Part shown: one piece after another, positions 38,058 through 53,412 of the stretch | Position numbering within the stretch: position 1 is the stretch's first letter | Layout: every line of letters begins with the position of its first letter | Source of the DNA: Albifimbria verrucaria | Lineage: Eukaryota; Ascomycota; Sordariomycetes; Hypocreales; Stachybotryaceae | Reading direction: 5' to 3' | DNA length: 64,000 bases | Assembly (NCBI GenBank): GCA_020081605.1 | Contig: JAHREC010000016.1 | Span: forward strand, 1,488,001-1,552,000 | Program-made: the position numbers and the translations under genes | The notes under the pieces: model-generated | Seen by the model: the letters and a program-made list of their open reading frames with translations, nothing else | Databases searched by the model: none | What the model was told of the DNA's origin: nothing

Positions 38058-39880
38058 CTAACCGCCACTTTGACCAGCCTGTCTATACCGTTCAAATGTA
38101 CCCTGAGGAGCAATTGCAGGATGGCCAATAGCTTCTTCCTGCATGCGTCTATCGAGTTCAAACCGACCGTCTTTACCCCAGTATGCCGCCTTCTCTTTAC
38201 CATTCACACAGCCCTCAGTGATGAGAACAAAAGGCATCGGCGCATCGAACATAGGCTCAGCTAGAACTCGTTCCATCTCCATTTTCAGGCCACGAGCACC
38301 CGTTTCAGACGCGGCAGCCCGGTCAGCAATTGCGTAAAGAGCTTTGTCCGTAAAGTGAAGACGGGAGGGATAAGTTTCAAATAATGCAGTGTACTGTGCA
38401 ACAAGACTATTGCGTGGTTCAGTCAAGATGCGAAAGAGGTCATCTTTTGACAAAGGACTAAGAGCACAGATATTGTGTAGCCGGCCAATCAGCTCTGGAA
38501 TGAATCCGAAGCTCTGTAGGTCCGCCGGAGTCGCCAAATCCAATGGTGTGAAAGATGAGGCTGCTGTTGGGTTATAATGTGCCAAGTGCTGGTAATTTTC
38601 CACAGGTAGGACATGTCTGCTGCCGGACATGGTTGATCGGGCTTTAAGCTCACCCCAAAGCCCATAGATGGCTTAGCAACCCTTTGTATAATGGCTTTGT
38701 CCAACCCCACAAAGGCACCACAAAAGACAAAGAGAATATTGGTGGTATCGATGGTATACTGATCTACCTTACCACTGGGCGGAGCGGCCTGAGAAGTAGA
38801 GGAAGAGGAGCCCGAAGAGTTGAAGTTTGTAGTTATTGGTGGTGTAGATCTTGATGATCGGTTATCCTTTACGTTGACGGTGACTTTGGTGCCCTCAACA
38901 AGTTTGAGCAGCGCCTGTTGCACGCCCTCGCCCCCAACGTCACGCCCTGTAGTCGATTCCTGCGAGCAATTTTGTCAAACTCATCAAGGACGATTATGCC
39001 GTATTCAGTCGCCTTGATATCGTAATTGGCTTCTATTAGTAGTCGCTCAATGCACGTCTCCACATCTTGTCCTATATAGCCAGCCTGTGTCAAGGAATTG
39101 CAATCGCAAATGGAGAAAGGAACATGGATCTTCTTGCTCAAGGTTCTAATGACTGTCAGCCAACGAAGGGATCTGTATGTGCAACTGAACTTACTCCAAT
39201 ATATAGGTTTTGCCGACACCGGTCGGCCCAATCAATAAGAGGTTACTCTTATCGATCTTCACACGCTCAGGAACAAGCGGGTCTTGGGAGGTATATAAAT
39301 GCTCGATTGGGTCATCGTCAAAGGTATTTGACTCATGCAGCTGCCTGACGGACTCGCTATGACCTGGAAACTCGTCTTGACGCAGTTAGTCCACCGAGTC
39401 TAAGGATACTGCACGGGAGCTAACCTTCCACAGGGTGCGTATCATGACGCCTTTGATGAAGCTCCTCTCTCTGGCAAACCTCTGCCTCATAATTTTATCT
39501 TTCATATTTCTGTCATCGTGTTCGTTTTGGTGCCTCCGGCGAAGGTTTTGGTAGTGGTTGAATATGGTAGAACAGATGGTCTTCTTCGCTCGTTCCTGAC
39601 CGACAACATAATCGTCGACTTGTTTCTTTAAATCGCGTGGATAGAACTGTGGAACTCCGAACTTTGATTTGTTGAACATGGGACCACGACCCGAGTCGGT
39701 CGAGGGATCATAGCTCCCAGTGAACCCCGAGTTCAGGTCCTGTACCCTTCTCGACGTCGTAACGCCTCGGACAGATGCCAGACGAAGCCGACAGTTCCGG
39801 CATATAGGCCGAGCTGCAGTTCGGATGACATGATTATATGTTATTGGCGAGAGTAGCAATGCTCTAGATGTTGTGAGCAT
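38058..39880 (-). CDS. clpX: Mitochondrial ATP-dependent unfoldase ClpX (Mcx1)
   Basis: AAA+ unfoldase of the mitochondrial matrix; with ClpP it forms a protease, alone a chaperone. The ATG at 39880 is followed by an Arg-rich presequence ([21 protein letters not shown]). A ClpX core follows: [20 protein letters not shown], the Walker A GPTGVGKT near 39220, the Walker [13 protein letters not shown], the pore-region GYIGQDVE, and [20 protein letters not shown]. The C-terminal small domain ([35 protein letters not shown]) is complete. At least two introns (near 39140-39200 and 39380-39420) and a few missing bases (near 38950 and 38640) interrupt the frame. A zinc-binding N-domain of bacterial type is not evident; only one CxxC is seen. 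Confidence 0.9.
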
Positions 39881-40854
39881 CGTAACGTGCAGACCGGTGG
39901 TTCGAATCGACGTCGAGCCGAGTGGGCCAGCTTCGGTTGGACGATCTCACTTGCGGGAAGTCCCGTTGTCGCGCTCGACTAGTGGGTGGCACGTGGTTTC
40001 GGTTCGCCCAGCCGCAAGGTCTGGAAGGGAGGTAGTTGCCTGTACAAAAAGGCTCAAGCGCCTCAAGTGTTCAACGAAAAGATGGACTGTTGGGACAGGT
40101 GGTAGGTCACCCAAATAGAGGTTATTGTGATGCGGTCCGAGAGCGGCCTGTCATCGATGAACCCGACCGCTATCGGTAAGCGTAGGCAATCAGCGGACTC
40201 TCAAGTGTAGCCAGATAAGGCAACTGCTGGGTACCTGAGCGCTACCGAAAGTGACTTCGCAAGCATGGGCCAATCGTGCTCGAGAGCTCGGAGCTGTGAG
40301 GCATCAACCATGCATGATTCCAAAAGAGTCCAAGATGCAGCACACCTGAGGGATGGGTTGCCGGCCCATCATGCATGTAACGGAGGATATATCGTCATTA
40401 GACATTGAGCGTTATAAGTCGACAGTCTTAGGTGTGTGATATGGTGGCAAGATTTCATCGCGTCCTACGCGCTTTATCCACGCTACCAGGTAGTGCCTTG
40501 AACAGCGAGGTACTCTTGTACTGCCCTGATAAGACAAGGTACTTTCCATCTTATACGTCATTTCTACGAAGGCTTATCGATAAAGCTACATCACCCAGAG
40601 CCTTTGAGATTGCCCAGTCTACATCAGCTGTTTAAAAGAGCTGGATTCAGGCGAACATAAATCCCGAAGCTAAGAACCCATGCTCGAATCGCCTGCATCG
40701 AACATTTCCGTTACCTTGACGACCTTCCTCTGATAACCTGCCTTCATATCCACTGCTTGCTATCTCTACCCGAGTCGTCAATTGATCGAGCTGTAGCTCC
40801 TTCATTCTCCTTCATCTCCCTACCCTGCCTCAACATCTACGAACAGCATCCAGA
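39881..40854. other. Divergent promoter region of ClpX and GBE
   Basis: 975 bases with no gene. I looked for a tRNA because of a GGTTCGAATC string near 39897, but no cloverleaf fits. The last 150 bases are CT-rich leader of the branching enzyme gene. Confidence 0.5.
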
Positions 40855-43339
40855 ATGGCTGCGATCGTAGAGAATTCATCCAACTCGTTGGATCCTCAAG
40901 CGCCTGGAGGCGCGGCAGGAGACATTCCCAACGATGGAACTGGTTCGTCCCACCTCCATCACAATGGCGTCAACGCTCACACCATACCACAGGCGTTGTG
41001 AAGCTGGATCCCTGGCTCTCCCTTTCACCGATGCCCTCAAGAGGCGGTTCTCTAAAGCCCAGTCATGGATCAACACCATCAAAGAGACTGAGGGTGGTGT
41101 CGACAAGTTCTCCAAGGTGAGTGCGGCAAATAATAATCAATGCATGCTTCCTCTGATAAGTGCCAGGGTACTGAGAAGTTCGGTTTCAACGTCGACAAGG
41201 ACAACAATATTGTGTATCGAGAGTGGGCCCTGAATGCTAAGGAGGCATACCTCATTGGCGAGTTCAGTACGTGTGGTGTCTTGTGTCGGATTTATGTCGA
41301 TAGCTGACATTGTCTCATCCAGATGACTGGAACCTCACTTCACACCCTATGAAGAAGGACGATTTTGGTGTTTTCGAGATTCAAATCCCAGCTAAAAATG
41401 GTCAGCTGGCAATCCCACACAACTCCAAGATTAAGGTAAGCTGAAAACCGCCACTTCCAAGAACACCTTCAACTAAGATCATTGTCCTTAGATCTCTCTA
41501 GTCCTGCCTAATGGAGAGCGAGCCGACAGAATCCCTGCTTGGATAAAGTATGTGACTCAGGATCTTTCCGTCTCCCCGGTGTATGATGCTCGCTTCTGGA
41601 GCCCCCGGCATCCGAAAGATATCAGTTCAAGCACCTGAGACCGAAGAAGCCCGCCAGTGCCCGTATTTATGAAGCCCACGTTGGAATCTCCACACCTGAA
41701 CAGCGTGTTGCTACCTACAAGGAGTTCACCAAGAATATGCTTCCTAGAATCAAGGCCCTTAACTACAACGTGATTCAGCTCATGGCTATCATGGAGCATG
41801 CTTACTATGCTAGCTTTGGCTATCAGATCAACAGCTTCTTTGCTGCAAGCAGTCGATACGGACCTCCTGAGGACCTCAAGGAGCTGATTGACACTGCTCA
41901 TAGCATGGGTATTGTAGTTCTTCTCGATGTCGTGCATAGTCACGCTTCGAAGAACGTTCTCGACGGACTTAATAATTTTGATGGCACTGATCACCAGTAC
42001 TTCCACAGCGGAGGAAAGGGCAACCATGATCAGTGGGATAGCAGATTGTTCAACTATGGCCACCACGAAGTCATGCGTTTCCTTCTCAGCAACCTACGGT
42101 TCTGGATGGATGAATACCAGTTTGATGGTTTCCGATTCGATGGTGTAACTAGCATGCTCTATACCCACCATGGGCTGGGCACGTAAGTCATGTTTTCACT
42201 CTGCATGAGTTCCTGAACTGATTCTTTTGCAGAGGATTTTCGGGCGGCTACCACGAGTATTTCGGGGCCGACGTTGAGGAGGAAGCCGTTGTCTACCTCA
42301 TGGTTGCGAATGAAATGCTTCATTCACTGTACCCGGAATGCATAACAATTGCCGAGGATGTCTCTGGCATGCCTGCGCTGTGCTTGCCATTGTCTCTTGG
42401 AGGTGTGGGTTTTGATTACCGTCTGGCTATGGCCATTCCAGATATGTGGATCAAGATCCTAAAAGAGCTCAAGGATGAGCAGTGGGATCTGGGCAACATC
42501 TGTTTCACATTGACCAACCGCCGTCATGGCGAGAAGACCATCGCATATTGCGAAAGCCACGACCAAGCGTGAGGAACTCGAAGCCCTCTCAGTTGAATTG
42601 ATCTAACATACTTATATGCAGACTTGTTGGAGATAAGACACTCATGATGCATCTTTGCGACGCCGAGATGTACACAAACATGTCAGTCCTCTCACCATTA
42701 ACCCCGGTGATTGACCGCGGGATGTCTTTGCACAAGATGATCAGACTTCTCACCCATGGACTTGGTGGAGAGGGTTATTTGAACTTTGAAGGAAATGAGT
42801 TCGGCCATCCTGAGTGGCTTGATTTCCCCGTGAAGGAAACCAAAATTCGTTCTGGTATGCTCGACGACAGCTCAACCTCACCGAGGATGAGCTCCTTCGC
42901 TACAGGTTCCTCAACAATTTTGACTCCGCAATGAACGGATGTGAAGAGAAATACGGCTGGCTCCATTCCCCGCAGGCCTATATCTCTCTGAAGCATGACG
43001 GCGACAAAATCATCATTTTTGAGAGGGCGGGCTTGGTATTTATTTTCAACTTCCACCCTTCAGAAAGCTTCAAGGACTACCGTATCGGCATTGATGTACC
43101 TGGCACATACCGGGTGGTTCTGAACAGTGACTCAAGGAATTCGGAGGTTACAACCGCGTTGATGAGGGTACCCGTTTTTTCACAACGCCAATGGAATGGA
43201 ACAACCGAAAGAACTGGACGCATGTTTACATCCCATGCCGGACCGCGATTGTAAGTATGCCGACCTGATTGAGTGAATTTGACTAATATGTGATGTTTAG
43301 GTATTGGCTTTGGAAGACAGCATTTCGCAACACTCGTAG
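40855..43339 (+). CDS. gbe1: 1,4-alpha-glucan branching enzyme
   Basis: GH13 enzyme that makes alpha-1,6 branches in glycogen (yeast Glc3). Eight exons; the first ends at 40942, later ones include 40993-41116, 41167-41266, 41323-41435, 41492-42182, and the last starts near 43301. Missing bases near 41014, 41610, 42830, 42870 and 43140 restore the frame; the corrected protein is about 700 residues. Early part: CBM48-type AYLIGEFNDWN. Catalytic barrel: [29 protein letters not shown], the nucleophile Asp in [16 protein letters not shown], the acid Glu in ITIAEDVSG, and the third Asp in ESHDQA. C-terminal GH13 part: [36 protein letters not shown]. Identity is secure. Confidence 0.95.
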
Positions 43340-44535
43340 GGTGGCCGACGTAATTTTGAGTCCAGATTGAGGGATATTACCGTGGTAATCCTTTCTAAAA
43401 GGGAGAAAATTGTTCATCTCCAAAAGCCAATTTCAATCATAATTATCTCTTAGCCGTGCTAGTGTCAATAGAATGATAAGCGATCGTGGTGAATCCTGAG
43501 ATTGATGGCATTTCGTGAACTGGGCCATTGTGACGGCCAAAATTCTTGAAGACATAGGTACGCTCGGAGCTACGCATACGAAAAGGTCTATGCGTACAAG
43601 CGGGTATCAAAGAAGGAAGCTACGAACAGAGAGATAAGGCGGAACAAGAATTCTGATCGAATTGAATAATGATATATTCGTAATGAATATGTAAATATAT
43701 TCTTATTTTAATCTGTTAATTTGTATCATTGTCCTGGCTCCTGTATAGTCAGCTTCCGACTCGAGGCCTAACCTCCTTTTTTTTTTTTTTTTGCTTATCA
43801 TTCATCATACTGTACGTACCCCTTACATAGTACGTGCAATGGGTGGATTTTGAGTTATTCATACCCCGAGCGTAACGATTTTCAGGTGGACAATGTGAGT
43901 ATAAATTATGCTGGAGCAGGGGTCAGTCCATTATCCTATCACTGAAGGGGAACATTTCAGAGACATCAACTAAGCAAAGGCGGACAATGGTCACCAAGCA
44001 AAGGTGGCTGCATGCTACGTCTGTCCTGGCAAGGAATTTCCCCGCTTTGCTTGGTGAATCCTGCGGTCTGCTACTTAAGCCTGCTTGTTACAGTACGAGG
44101 AACCTGTAGACTCAGATTCTGTCACATTCCTAAGAGGCCAATTGATCGTTGTTTGTTTCCACACACCACACCATCCGTCACCCGTCCGTCAGATTGGCTC
44201 ATTGAAGAGACCCACGGCAAAAAGTGCTAAGTTCATTAATTGACGCTTGCCCGGGGAGAGCTTTGCCCCATCCGTCATCCACAGCAAGACAAGGTCCCTT
44301 TATTAGCTCATCCGCAAATCGAGGTAAAACCAACCCCGAAAATTTTCCGGCTCAGTTGTTGACGCCGGTGGATCAAGGCGTAATTTCAGGCTAGTGTTCC
44401 ACGTGACTTGGGAGAAAGCTCTAACCGACCAAGTAGTCCTCTCCCGAGCAAAACTGCTCATTCCGCAAAAGTTCTCCTCAGCTTCAACAACCTCTCTCCG
44501 CTCCCATCTTAGAACGCTCTCTGTCATCTGGCAAG
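43340..44535. other. GBE 3' region and ATP2 promoter
   Basis: 1.2 kb with no supported gene. AT-rich DNA at 43650-43720 and a 16-base T-run at 43777-43792 occupy the first half. The second half is CT-rich towards the ATP2 start. Confidence 0.5.
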
Positions 44536-46706
<2,171 letters not shown>

Positions 46707-47590
46707 GTGCCTTGCTAGCTGCATAATACCAGGAGATGTGGAGAACGGGCCTGTGTATAGAAGAACAGAGGAACGAAGGCCAGGGCGGTTTCTTCCAAGC
46801 TCTATCAAGTCTCTTTTGTGGGCTGTGTACTAAGAAATCAACAAAATTCCTCTTGTAGTCATTATTGAAGCTGAGATTAATTCTTTTGTGATCTTTCCAA
46901 TGTCCCTCTCCATGTGCCATGTTTCCTTATCCTCACAGTGTTCATTTTGGTGACATTTACATGAAGCTGCCCAAGTCACCATGTCGCCTCCTAAGTTAGT
47001 ATACACTAGGAGAGCAGAACTGCTGCATGTTTTGCGCAGATATCTTGACAGATAATCAACGAAACACTTAATAATAAACGACTAAAAATGTAACAACTAT
47101 GTAATAGTATAGTAATACATTAGGAGATTGATATAGTTCTCAAAACTTCTTGAAAATAAAACCCTTTCTATTCGAATGACAATCGAGAGACCAGTCAGTC
47201 TTGAGATATATCTGAAGGCATTATTCGTAAATAGTCAGAAAAAGAATATAACATCAAACATGTCCAATTAAGAAGTTATTTACATATTGATTCTGATTAT
47301 GTTCTGATTTAATTCGAATAAAATCTGAGAAGTACTCAACTCTCATTCCCACGCATCGCTGCTTGCGCTCCCTGTTTTATTGCCACCCATTTGGCCTGTC
47401 ATCCATAATAGCTTTCTTTAACCTGCTTAAAACAATCCCAATCATGTTTCTTAATCTGCATAAAGCTTATCTATCCTACATTGCTCGTAGCAAGAGATGT
47501 ACCATCTGGCTTACATACCTCAGCCATCCTCACCTCTCCCCGGACTCTTGACTTGGTACTAACAACGGAGGCTTCACAGTCTTTCCATCG
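46707..47590. other. Convergent region with AT-rich island
   Basis: No gene seen. 47030-47340 is conspicuously AT-rich compared with its surroundings, with many ATAATA, AATACA and GATATA stretches. It could be an old RIP-mutated fragment or a plain AT-rich spacer. Confidence 0.5.
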
Positions 47591-49038
47591 TTATCTACCC
47601 AAGCCACACGTCGTTTCCCGATTCATGGAAAGTCCCCAAGCGTCAGTGGGGAAAACGGGGACCCATGATGGATCACCCAGAATGTGTCTTCCAAGCTGCA
47701 CATGGTCTTCAATTTTACTGGCCTGAAGAGGAACCCTTAGATTGGGGTGCCATTCCGGGCCAAGGTAATTACAAATATCGGTCAAGGTCCTCTGGCCAAT
47801 ATCCTTGATCCACCAGACATCTCGTGCAATCTTAAGGAAACAGGCATAATGGGCAAGTATGATTAAAGCCCGTGGCTGTTTTTGTCGTGCTAACTTGATA
47901 AACTTCTCGTTCAAGAAGGTCAACCAAGTGATGACGCGTAGATGCATCAGGGGCCCGAAGTCATCCGGTAGATTCTGATAAAGGGAGCCCAGGAACTTAA
48001 GCGTCGTATAGTATGTTTGAACATTTAGATAGTCAGGATCGTCAGCCGGAATAGATGATATCATGAAAAGAAGCTCATTAGGGATAGCTGCCGTGGCAGC
48101 CTCAAGATCCATCACTGGACGGTAGAATAAAGGGTCAATGCCAGCTCTAAACATGCCAGCTACTGTGGTCAAGTCTACCATGATGCCGATGCCACGCCAT
48201 ATAGTGATCCAGTCCAGAATGAAAAGATCCTGGCTGTACCTGTCACGGAATATCTCCGAGGTCAATGCAGTAAAAATGAGAGAAGCGGAGAGAAGAGCTG
48301 GGAAGGTCTTAGGCTTGGACTCCTCGACGGCTCTGCGGTAGCTCTGAACGGCTTTCGCGCGGTAGTAGGTGCCACGGCCATTATCCATGATTTGATTGGT
48401 GGCCTGCATATGAATGCTAGCCAAGGCGAAGAGCGAATCCATTAAGAAGGGTTTTCGAATGCCAACTGAACAAGCGTGCTCCTCATAATGTCCTGGACAG
48501 GACGGCCGAATCCGTTTTCGATGGAGAAGGAATTAGAAGTGGTTGAAGTGTAGAACCAGAGCAGCTTCATATCCGTCTCGTCAACATTGGATGGACGGAA
48601 CATGGGTTCCTTGACGACCATAGCCCAACCGGCTTCATCATCATATTCTTGATCATAGTCTTGATTTTGATCGGCCGGGTCCCCATGGAAGCCAGCGGTG
48701 ATCTGTGAGTCGGAGAGAGATAGAGACACTGGTGATAGCGGTAGCTCGAAAGGCACAAATATTGGAGCTTGCGCAGATTCAGGAGTTGTCTTTGTGGATG
48801 CGGTGTTGGGTGGTTGTGTCGACGTGGGATAGACACACTCTGCCTTACGTAGCCTACAAGATCGGCATGCAGGCCGTGTCTCGTCGCATTTGACCTTACG
48901 AACCTTGCAGTTCTTGCAGCCGCTCCTCGACTTCCTATGTGGCCGCTTGGTGTGGAAAGGTCGCTCCTGAGAGTCCTTGTCGAGATCAGTTGTATCGGGC
49001 AGTTGTCCAGTCATGCTGGCTTGGCCTGATGAGGTCAT
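47591..49038 (-). CDS. Zn2Cys6 transcription factor (Upc2-like architecture)
   Basis: Fungal Gal4-type DNA-binding regulator. ATG at 49038. The zinc cluster at residues about 40-67 has exact spacing: CKNCKVRKVKCDETRPAC, then CRSCRLRKAEC, preceded by the basic KRPHRKSRSG. One missing C near 48446 joins it to the regulatory half (AFENPF, then MDSLFALASIH); corrected length 1449 nt, 482 residues, no intron. The C-terminal half is a Leu-rich helical domain of the fungal_trans_2 type (YYRAKAVQSYRRAVEE, then IWRGIGIMVDL), like sterol regulators Upc2/Ecm22 and many secondary regulators of the same size. The target is unknown; neighbours give no clue. Confidence 0.88.
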
Positions 49039-50183
49039 AATGTTGAGATAGGCCGTAGCTATGGCTCTGACCTGTAAGCCCAGAGGTTTCCTGTATAAGA
49101 TGGGGGTGGACCGGGCTTTGACAATGAGAATGACACAAAAGCATTGAGAGTTTTATGTGCTGGGTGGGAATGCTTGGCCTTTCAAGCTGACGTCTGAAGA
49201 GAGTTCGTCATGGTCGATTGCGTGGCTTCCAATGAAATGCCGGCATCGTGCACTAGGGGCTATATCTGCTCAGCCGCGTTCTCCTTAATCGTTGCTTTGC
49301 TTGGGTAACGTTATGGGCACAAGCTGAGCAAGGCTTTGGGGTTTGAGCTGTATTCTATAACTCATAATCCCAGTAATAGCACTAAAACGACACGATTCTA
49401 TTACATTATAATTGCATATTTATTCTAGTTATATTCACATTGTTTCTCATCATATTTGTCTCTTCGTTGGCTGTTTCTGGCTTGTTGCTTCTCGGGGACC
49501 CTGTTCCTTTGCTCACTAAGGCACACTGACTGGGCCTCCTTGTTTGGCGGTTTATATAGGCGCTACTTCCGCTAGGCGCATTCCAAGGATGGGGAGCATT
49601 ATGCCTCGCCTCTAAGGATGTGAATGCGGCTTCTTGATGCGGTCATATACCTCTCAAGATAAGCAGCAAACGCTAATTAGGAGGATGTTTCATTCCTAAT
49701 GTTTGTTCTCATCAACTCGCACCTACATCAATCTACCTATCTCCCTTACTTAGGCAGGCATCTATCCTATGTTGAGGAAACGATCTCACTGTGATTGGTC
49801 TGTATTTGAATCTCCACACTGATTGTGAATTTGCTACCTTGACTTCTGCTCCAATCAATTTACAGTGCCATTGTTTGTAAGGGTATGTCTGTCATGCCTA
49901 CGTAGGTAGGTACCTTAGACAACGATGATCCCTTATCGCAAAGTTTTGGACACGATAAGGGAGACGGCAGGTACCTTTGCCGATATGACTTTAAGTGCTT
50001 TTACCTGAACTCTCATCGAATTATACGCCAGAAGAAGTCGCTCTACTTGCTATTAAGTACTCGTCGAACGTGCCACAACCTTCGGCTACTATATTGCCAT
50101 GTCGTCCATCAACATCTCAACCTCACGACATCCTTAACAGATCCCGCGCAACTCCGCGTCGGCACCGTCGACGCTTCGCTCGA
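49039..50183. other. Divergent promoter of Zn2Cys6 and AAA genes
   Basis: 1.1 kb with no gene. GTAGGTAGGTACCTTA motif near 49902. The frame ahead of the AAA start is open back to 49995 but only from a non-ATG codon. Confidence 0.5.
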
Positions 50184-53100
50184 ATGCATGCGTCAGGCTT
50201 CAGAGCCATAAACGCGGTCGCCGTAGCCGCACGGGTCTCGCCCGTCGCGCGCCGGTCGCTTCATTCTACCAGCTCGCGGCTTGTCGGCCAAGAGGGCAAT
50301 GGCACACCCAAGCCCACGGATGACTCCGTGACGGAGCACAACGAGGACCCTGACTCTCATTCCAATGCTCAGGCATCTGGCGGCCGACAACGAAACCCTC
50401 CGGCCTCCTCTCAAAGAGCTCGACAAGCCAAGCAGCGCGTTGCCTTGGCCCTTCCCCGGTCGAACTTCCAAAGAACTTCCTTGACGAGAACGTGAAGCTT
50501 TTTGGACACAACAGCCGACCCAAGCTACATCCCGTGCTCATTGACGATGCTGTCTTCGATAAAGTCTCTCCACCACTTGTTCCCAAGCCTGAGAATGGGC
50601 AGGGGACCCAGCAGTCCAACGAAGCCATTATCGATTACTTTTCCGAAGCAGTCGATGTCGCATGCGCAGGAAACGAGAGTCTTCTGAAGCAAAGACCTTC
50701 CGATTCAATATCAGAAAACGCCGCCTGGGTTGACCAATGGGTCATAAACAACCAAATCCTACTGGATTCAGCCTGGCATTTGGCAGATGCTTTATACCCT
50801 GCTCGGAATGCTGAATACACATACAGAATACGACCATTCTGGTGGTGGCATTTCTATCGAGACTTCGATCGCCGCACCAACAAATTTCGTGGTCATCATC
50901 CTTCGACCAAAAGCAATCTTCTCAGAACTCTCATGTACTATCAACATCTCCGTCTGCCCCTGGCTCATACTGTTCCGGATTTTGATGAGCAAACGTTTGA
51001 TGTTCTTTGCTCCGATGTCAAGCGTGAACTGAACACGACGGCGCCACGGCAATTTGATCCCAAAGTCTCACAGCGCCCTATCACCATTATATCTATGTCT
51101 GGTTATGGAGGCAAAGTCATCGCAGAATCACTCGCAGACCAGGTTGGGTGGAGTAGCAGAGCTGACGTAGTGCACCTGGATGCCTTTGACTTATCAATTC
51201 TTGTTGGAGAGTACATTGGTCAAGACTGGGCGTACAATCGAGGCCCGCTCTCGATGCTAGGGTTTCGCGCCGCTGAGATCAATGGCAAGTTGGCAGACGG
51301 CCCTGAAAGGCCATCCCGGGTGGGCGAGGACGAGGACGATGATGCGGACTCAAGTCTCATAAGTGTCCGCTCCCTATCGTCTTCGCTTGAAGAAGAACTT
51401 CAGAAGAAATCTAAGCCCAGAGGATATGATGTCTTTACCAAATGGGAGCATCTGAAGATTGACAAAATTCTTGACGAAATCATACGGTCTCCCAAACTAA
51501 AATCGTCCCCTGAATGCTCCCGGCCCATTCTAATTCACTTGCACGACATTGTTGAGCTGAATTTGACATTGGAAGGGTCGCTTCTCGTCGCCAGGTTAAG
51601 GGCCCTTGTTGATACTGCTTGGCATCAAGGTATGAATATAGCCATCCTCGGAACCTCTTCCAGCGAGGAACCATCAGAGGAATATCAAGAGGCGCTACGT
51701 GAAGCTTCAGTTCGAGACTTTGTCATCACTCGACATGTTCAACCGCAGCGAGCGGACAAGATTACGGCGCTGACTACTTCGACACAACCTAAACCTTTTG
51801 AGCTTCAAAAGACCGAAAGAATGTGCGAAAATTGGAAAAATATCAATAGAATGATTGCCGCCCTAGACCCAAGCTTTGCGAAGCGACACGGCCTTGTTCA
51901 CATGGACAGGCCATACCTTTTATATCTCGGACAGAGGAAGGGCTCTAGGGCCTTCATGTTGCAGGATTCGATACGTCCGCCTCCAGAACTTCACTTCTTA
52001 GCCAAAGCTTGTATGGAATACGAGACTCAAAAGGAAGGTCTAGGATCGATGGCGATGCATGAGCGTTTTAGGCTTGGGCCGCTATGGCAGAAGCCGGGCC
52101 AGGAGTTTCTTCCTGACGACCAGCCTAGCGGTGACCCAGACTCTAAAAGCCATGGTCGCAATGGGCATGACACCGAGCCAGAGCGCGCTACGCAGAAGCT
52201 GAACGACTATGAGAAACGGATTGCATCAGGGCAAATCAATACTGATGACATCCGGGTGACATTCGCAGACGTTCACGTCCCGCCAGATACGATCTCCGCG
52301 TTGAAGGTTCTTACGTCATTGGCTCTTGTCCGCCCAGATGCTTTCTCTTATGGCGTCCTCGCAACGGACAAGATTCCAGGATGTCTCCTTTATGGCCCCC
52401 GGCACAGGCAAGACTATGCTCGCTAAAGCGGTTGCCAAGGAGAGTGGAGCAAACATGCTGGAGATAAGTGGCGCAAGCATCAACGACAAATGGGTTGGCG
52501 AGAGCGAGAAGCTTATTCGAGCTGTTTTTACGTTGGCAAAGCGCCTTGAGCCTTGTGTGGTTTTCATCGATGAGGCTGACTCGCTGTTTGCGAGCCGTAG
52601 CATGTTCAGTAACCGCGCATCTCACCGGGAACACATCAACCAGTTCCTGAGGGAATGGGATGGCATGCGAGAGACCAATGCTTTTATCATGGTCGCCACT
52701 AATCGTCCATTTGACCTGGATGATGCAGTTTTGCGCCGTCTGCCACGCAAGATCCTCGTAGATCTCCCTTGAAGGAGGATCGAGCAGCTATCTTACGTCT
52801 ATTACTTCGCGGAGAAACACTCGAAGAGTCCATTTCTATCGAGTCACTTGCAGAACGTACCGCCTTCTACTCGGGCTCTGACCTTAAGAACGTATGCGTT
52901 GCTGCCGCCATGGCCGCCGTCGAGGAAGAAAACGAAGCTGCGGCGCGACACACTGGTCTTGAGCCGTATCAGTACCCGAAGAAGCGGACCCTGCGACAGG
53001 ACCACTTCGAGCGGGCGCTGCAGCAGATACCTGCCAGCATCAGTGAGGATATGGAGTCCCTGAAGCAGATCCGCAAGTTTGATGAGGAGTACGGCAACCG

Positions 53101-53188
53101 CCGTAAGAAGACCAAGAGGTCCATGGGTTTCGGCATTGTCGACGATAAGAAGCAAGTCGATGTTACGGATGCACGTATTCGACCATAG
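50184..53188 (+). CDS. Mitochondrial tandem-AAA ATPase, first AAA degenerate
   Basis: Intronless. The ATG at 50184 begins an Arg/Ala/Ser-rich presequence (MHASGFRAINAVAVAARVSP, then RRSLHSTSSR). Missing bases near 50467 (1), 52399 (2) and 52765 (1) give 3009 nt, 1002 residues. A first, apparently inactive AAA unit shows SGYGGKV in place of GPPGTGKT and LIHLHDI in place of the Walker B. The second is a full Msp1/katanin-type AAA: GCLLYGPPGTGKTMLAKAVA, the pore loop KWVGESEK, VVFIDEADSLF, and VATNRPFDLDDAVLRRLPRK. The family resembles Msp1/ATAD1 in the second AAA but is much longer. Role inferred: mitochondrial protein quality control; unproven. Confidence 0.85.
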
Positions 53189-53412
53189 GGCTTGTAACAT
53201 ATATGAAAGACGTGCATACGGATGTTTTGATACCAGTTTGTAGGGGTCTGTAATTTAATTCTATGTATAGTACGTACAAATTGACGCCATTTAAAAGCCC
53301 AAAGATGCGTGTCTTTGTGGCTTTGCTAGACTTACAACTGAACGCCGTGTTTTCCTGAATTCGTATCCTGATTAAATATGCTTGGATCCCACGATTAAAT
53401 TATTTTCTCTGA

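Noticed and set aside
39885..39925. Possible tRNA T-loop (GGTTCGAATC)
   Set aside because: The flanking bases pair at only three of five T-stem positions, and there is no matching acceptor or anticodon arm.
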